Positions 62,942 through 64,000 of a DNA stretch of 64,000 bases are shown one piece after another. Under the pieces are notes generated by a model. It was not told the origin of the DNA. It ran no database searches and worked only from the letters and a program-made list of their open reading frames with translations. The stretch is from Marasmius tenuissimus (Eukaryota; Basidiomycota; Agaricomycetes; Agaricales; Marasmiaceae), in assembly GCA_029532415.1 (NCBI GenBank), contig JAQOTA010000037.1:1-64000 (forward strand), given 5' to 3'. The position numbers were made by a program, and so were the translations under genes. Positions within the stretch are counted from its first letter, which is position 1. Each line of letters opens with the position of its first letter.

Positions 62942-64000
62942 ATGGCTCCTGTTATGTCTACCCTTATCCCCACCGTTGAGGTCTTCAGCGGTGTCAACTG
63001 GCGCAAGTGGTCCAAGGGTCTTGGTACCTATGCCATGATCAACGAGTTCTACGACCATTACACCAATGACAATCCTGAACCCGCTGAACCCGAGAAACCT
63101 ACCGAACCATCTGAACCCAAGCCAACTACTCGCACTGTCACCGTTCCTGCTCGTGAAGGTGGAGAAGCTACTCGACGTACAGAGACAGTCTCCCCTACCG
63201 ATGAACAGATGCAGCAGTATGGTAGGGACCTTGAGCAGTATGCTAAGGATTTGGAAAGGTATGAGAAGGATCTTCTCAGACACGAGAAGGACCATCGACG
63301 TTGGAAGAAGTATGAATTCAAGGCCATGGGTGCACTACGTGCCACCACCACCATTGCCGTGCAGAGTATTATCGAGGATGATGATACGGCTTGGGGTGCT
63401 TGGGAGAAGATCAAGGCTCGTTATGGTCAACAGACTTCTGTCTCTGTTTGGGCTGACTTCAAGTTGGTCATGGAGTTTCGTTTGTCTGGTGGCAACCCTG
63501 TTCCCGAGATTGCCAGACTTGAACTTCTATTCGGCCAACTCTCTGAAGCTCAGATCGAACTCCCTACCCTCGTCAAAGCCATGCTCCTCCTCTCTATCAT
63601 TCCACAGTCATGGGCCAACGCTCGTGAATTCGCTACCAATGGTAACTCGCCAGCTGAACTTACTTTCGAAGTGGCTCGTGATGCTGTCATTAACCACTAC
63701 GAAGCTCGGAAACCCGCTCCTCTCGCGTCACGCATCTCTTCTGTTAAGAAGAAGGACAAAGACCCGAAGTTTAACCAGCAGTCTAATCCTCCTTCGTCGT
63801 CGTCTAACAATAACAACCTGTCTAATAACGACAATGACCAGAAGAAGAAGAACAACCGACGTGGCAGGAAGAAGAAGGGTGATTCTCAGGACAACAAGGG
63901 TGACTCCTCTCACAAGGGTCATTCTCATATCGCGTCCCTCGCTCATTTGTCCATCTCCACACCCTCCATCGTTCCTGATACTCCATCCGTCGTACATCCC
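62942..64000 (+). CDS. copia gag polyprotein, N-terminal part (runs off window)
   Basis: An uninterrupted frame of 353 codons starts at ATG 62942 and has no stop before the window end. The start reads MAPVMSTLIPTVEVFSGVNW, followed by the conserved aromatic pattern NWRKWSKGLGTYAM. An acidic, Pro/Glu-rich insert (EPAEPEKPTEPSEP) and a coiled-coil-like stretch (QQYGRDLEQYAKDLERYEKD) come next. The core of the UBN2-type gag domain is then seen in DDTAWGAWEKIKARYG, FRLSGGNPVPEI and LLLSIIPQSWANAREF. The C-terminal part visible here is Lys/Asn-rich (KKKNNRRGRKKKGD), as expected for the nucleic-acid-binding end. A zinc knuckle is not reached. Gag forms the virus-like particle that packages the RNA. 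Confidence 0.85.
   Translation, partial: MAPVMSTLIPTVEVFSGVNWRKWSKGLGTYAMINEFYDHYTNDNPEPAEPEKPTEPSEPKPTTRTVTVPAREGGEATRRTETVSPTDEQMQQYGRDLEQYAKDLERYEKDLLRHEKDHRRWKKYEFKAMGALRATTTIAVQSIIEDDDTAWGAWEKIKARYGQQTSVSVWADFKLVMEFRLSGGNPVPEIARLELLFGQLSEAQIELPTLVKAMLLLSIIPQSWANAREFATNGNSPAELTFEVARDAVINHYEARKPAPLASRISSVKKKDKDPKFNQQSNPPSSSSNNNNLSNNDNDQKKKNNRRGRKKKGDSQDNKGDSSHKGHSHIASLAHLSISTPSIVPDTPSVVHP

Larger units (their letters stand above)
62358..64000 (+). mobile_element. Ty1/copia LTR retrotransposon, 5' part
   Basis: LTR, initiator-tRNA primer site and gag follow in canonical order. The element interrupts the third repeat unit and runs off the right edge, so protease, integrase and reverse transcriptase would lie beyond 64000. 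The gag frame is undamaged, which suggests a young insertion. Confidence 0.8.

Overview
The window is genomic DNA of a basidiomycete fungus, most likely an Agaricomycete. The evidence is dense short GT-AG introns (about 50-70 nt), a basidiomycete-type sesquiterpene synthase, a DUF6534 seven-helix membrane protein, a NACHT NLR family carried on recent segmental duplications, and a Ty1/copia element with a half-tRNA primer site. All assignments come from reading the sequence; no searches were run.

Region 1 (about 0.4-19.1 kb) looks like a terpenoid biosynthetic cluster. From left to right it holds: a decayed secreted FAD-linked oxidoreductase (-), a DUF6534 membrane protein with one apparent frameshift (-), a cytochrome P450 (-), an intact paralogue of the FAD-linked oxidoreductase (+), a Baeyer-Villiger-type flavin monooxygenase (+), a second P450 (+) and a sesquiterpene synthase (-). 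The synthase would cyclise farnesyl diphosphate, and the two P450s, the BVMO and the covalent-flavin oxidase would then oxidise the skeleton. The first 230 bases are a degenerate piece of the BAG-domain gene found at 20-23 kb.

Region 2 (20.1-27.7 kb) is a housekeeping-like block: a BAG-domain co-chaperone (-), a 345-bp inverted-repeat (MITE-like) element, a probably mitochondrial cyclophilin (-) and a secreted GH16 glucanase with a long Gly/Ser/Thr-rich linker (+).

Region 3 (28.1-62.4 kb) is a tandem array of a roughly 14-kb unit: two full copies and one truncated copy. Each unit has one NACHT-NTPase (NLR-like) gene near its left end, followed by 10 kb or more of non-coding, internally repetitive DNA. 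NLR copies A (28.9 kb) and B (42.8 kb) have consistent complete gene models. Copy C (57.2 kb) has a one-base expansion in a C run that breaks the frame, and it has lost about 350 bp of upstream sequence. Similarity along the array is mosaic. A and B are nearly identical in non-coding flank but clearly diverged in the NACHT exon, while A and C share an almost identical NACHT exon in diverged flanks. Segment exchange between copies is the simplest reading.

Region 4 (62.36 kb to the end) is the 5' part of a Ty1/copia retrotransposon: a 257-bp LTR, a primer site complementary to the initiator tRNA-Met anticodon arm, and an open gag frame running off the window. It cuts off the third repeat unit.
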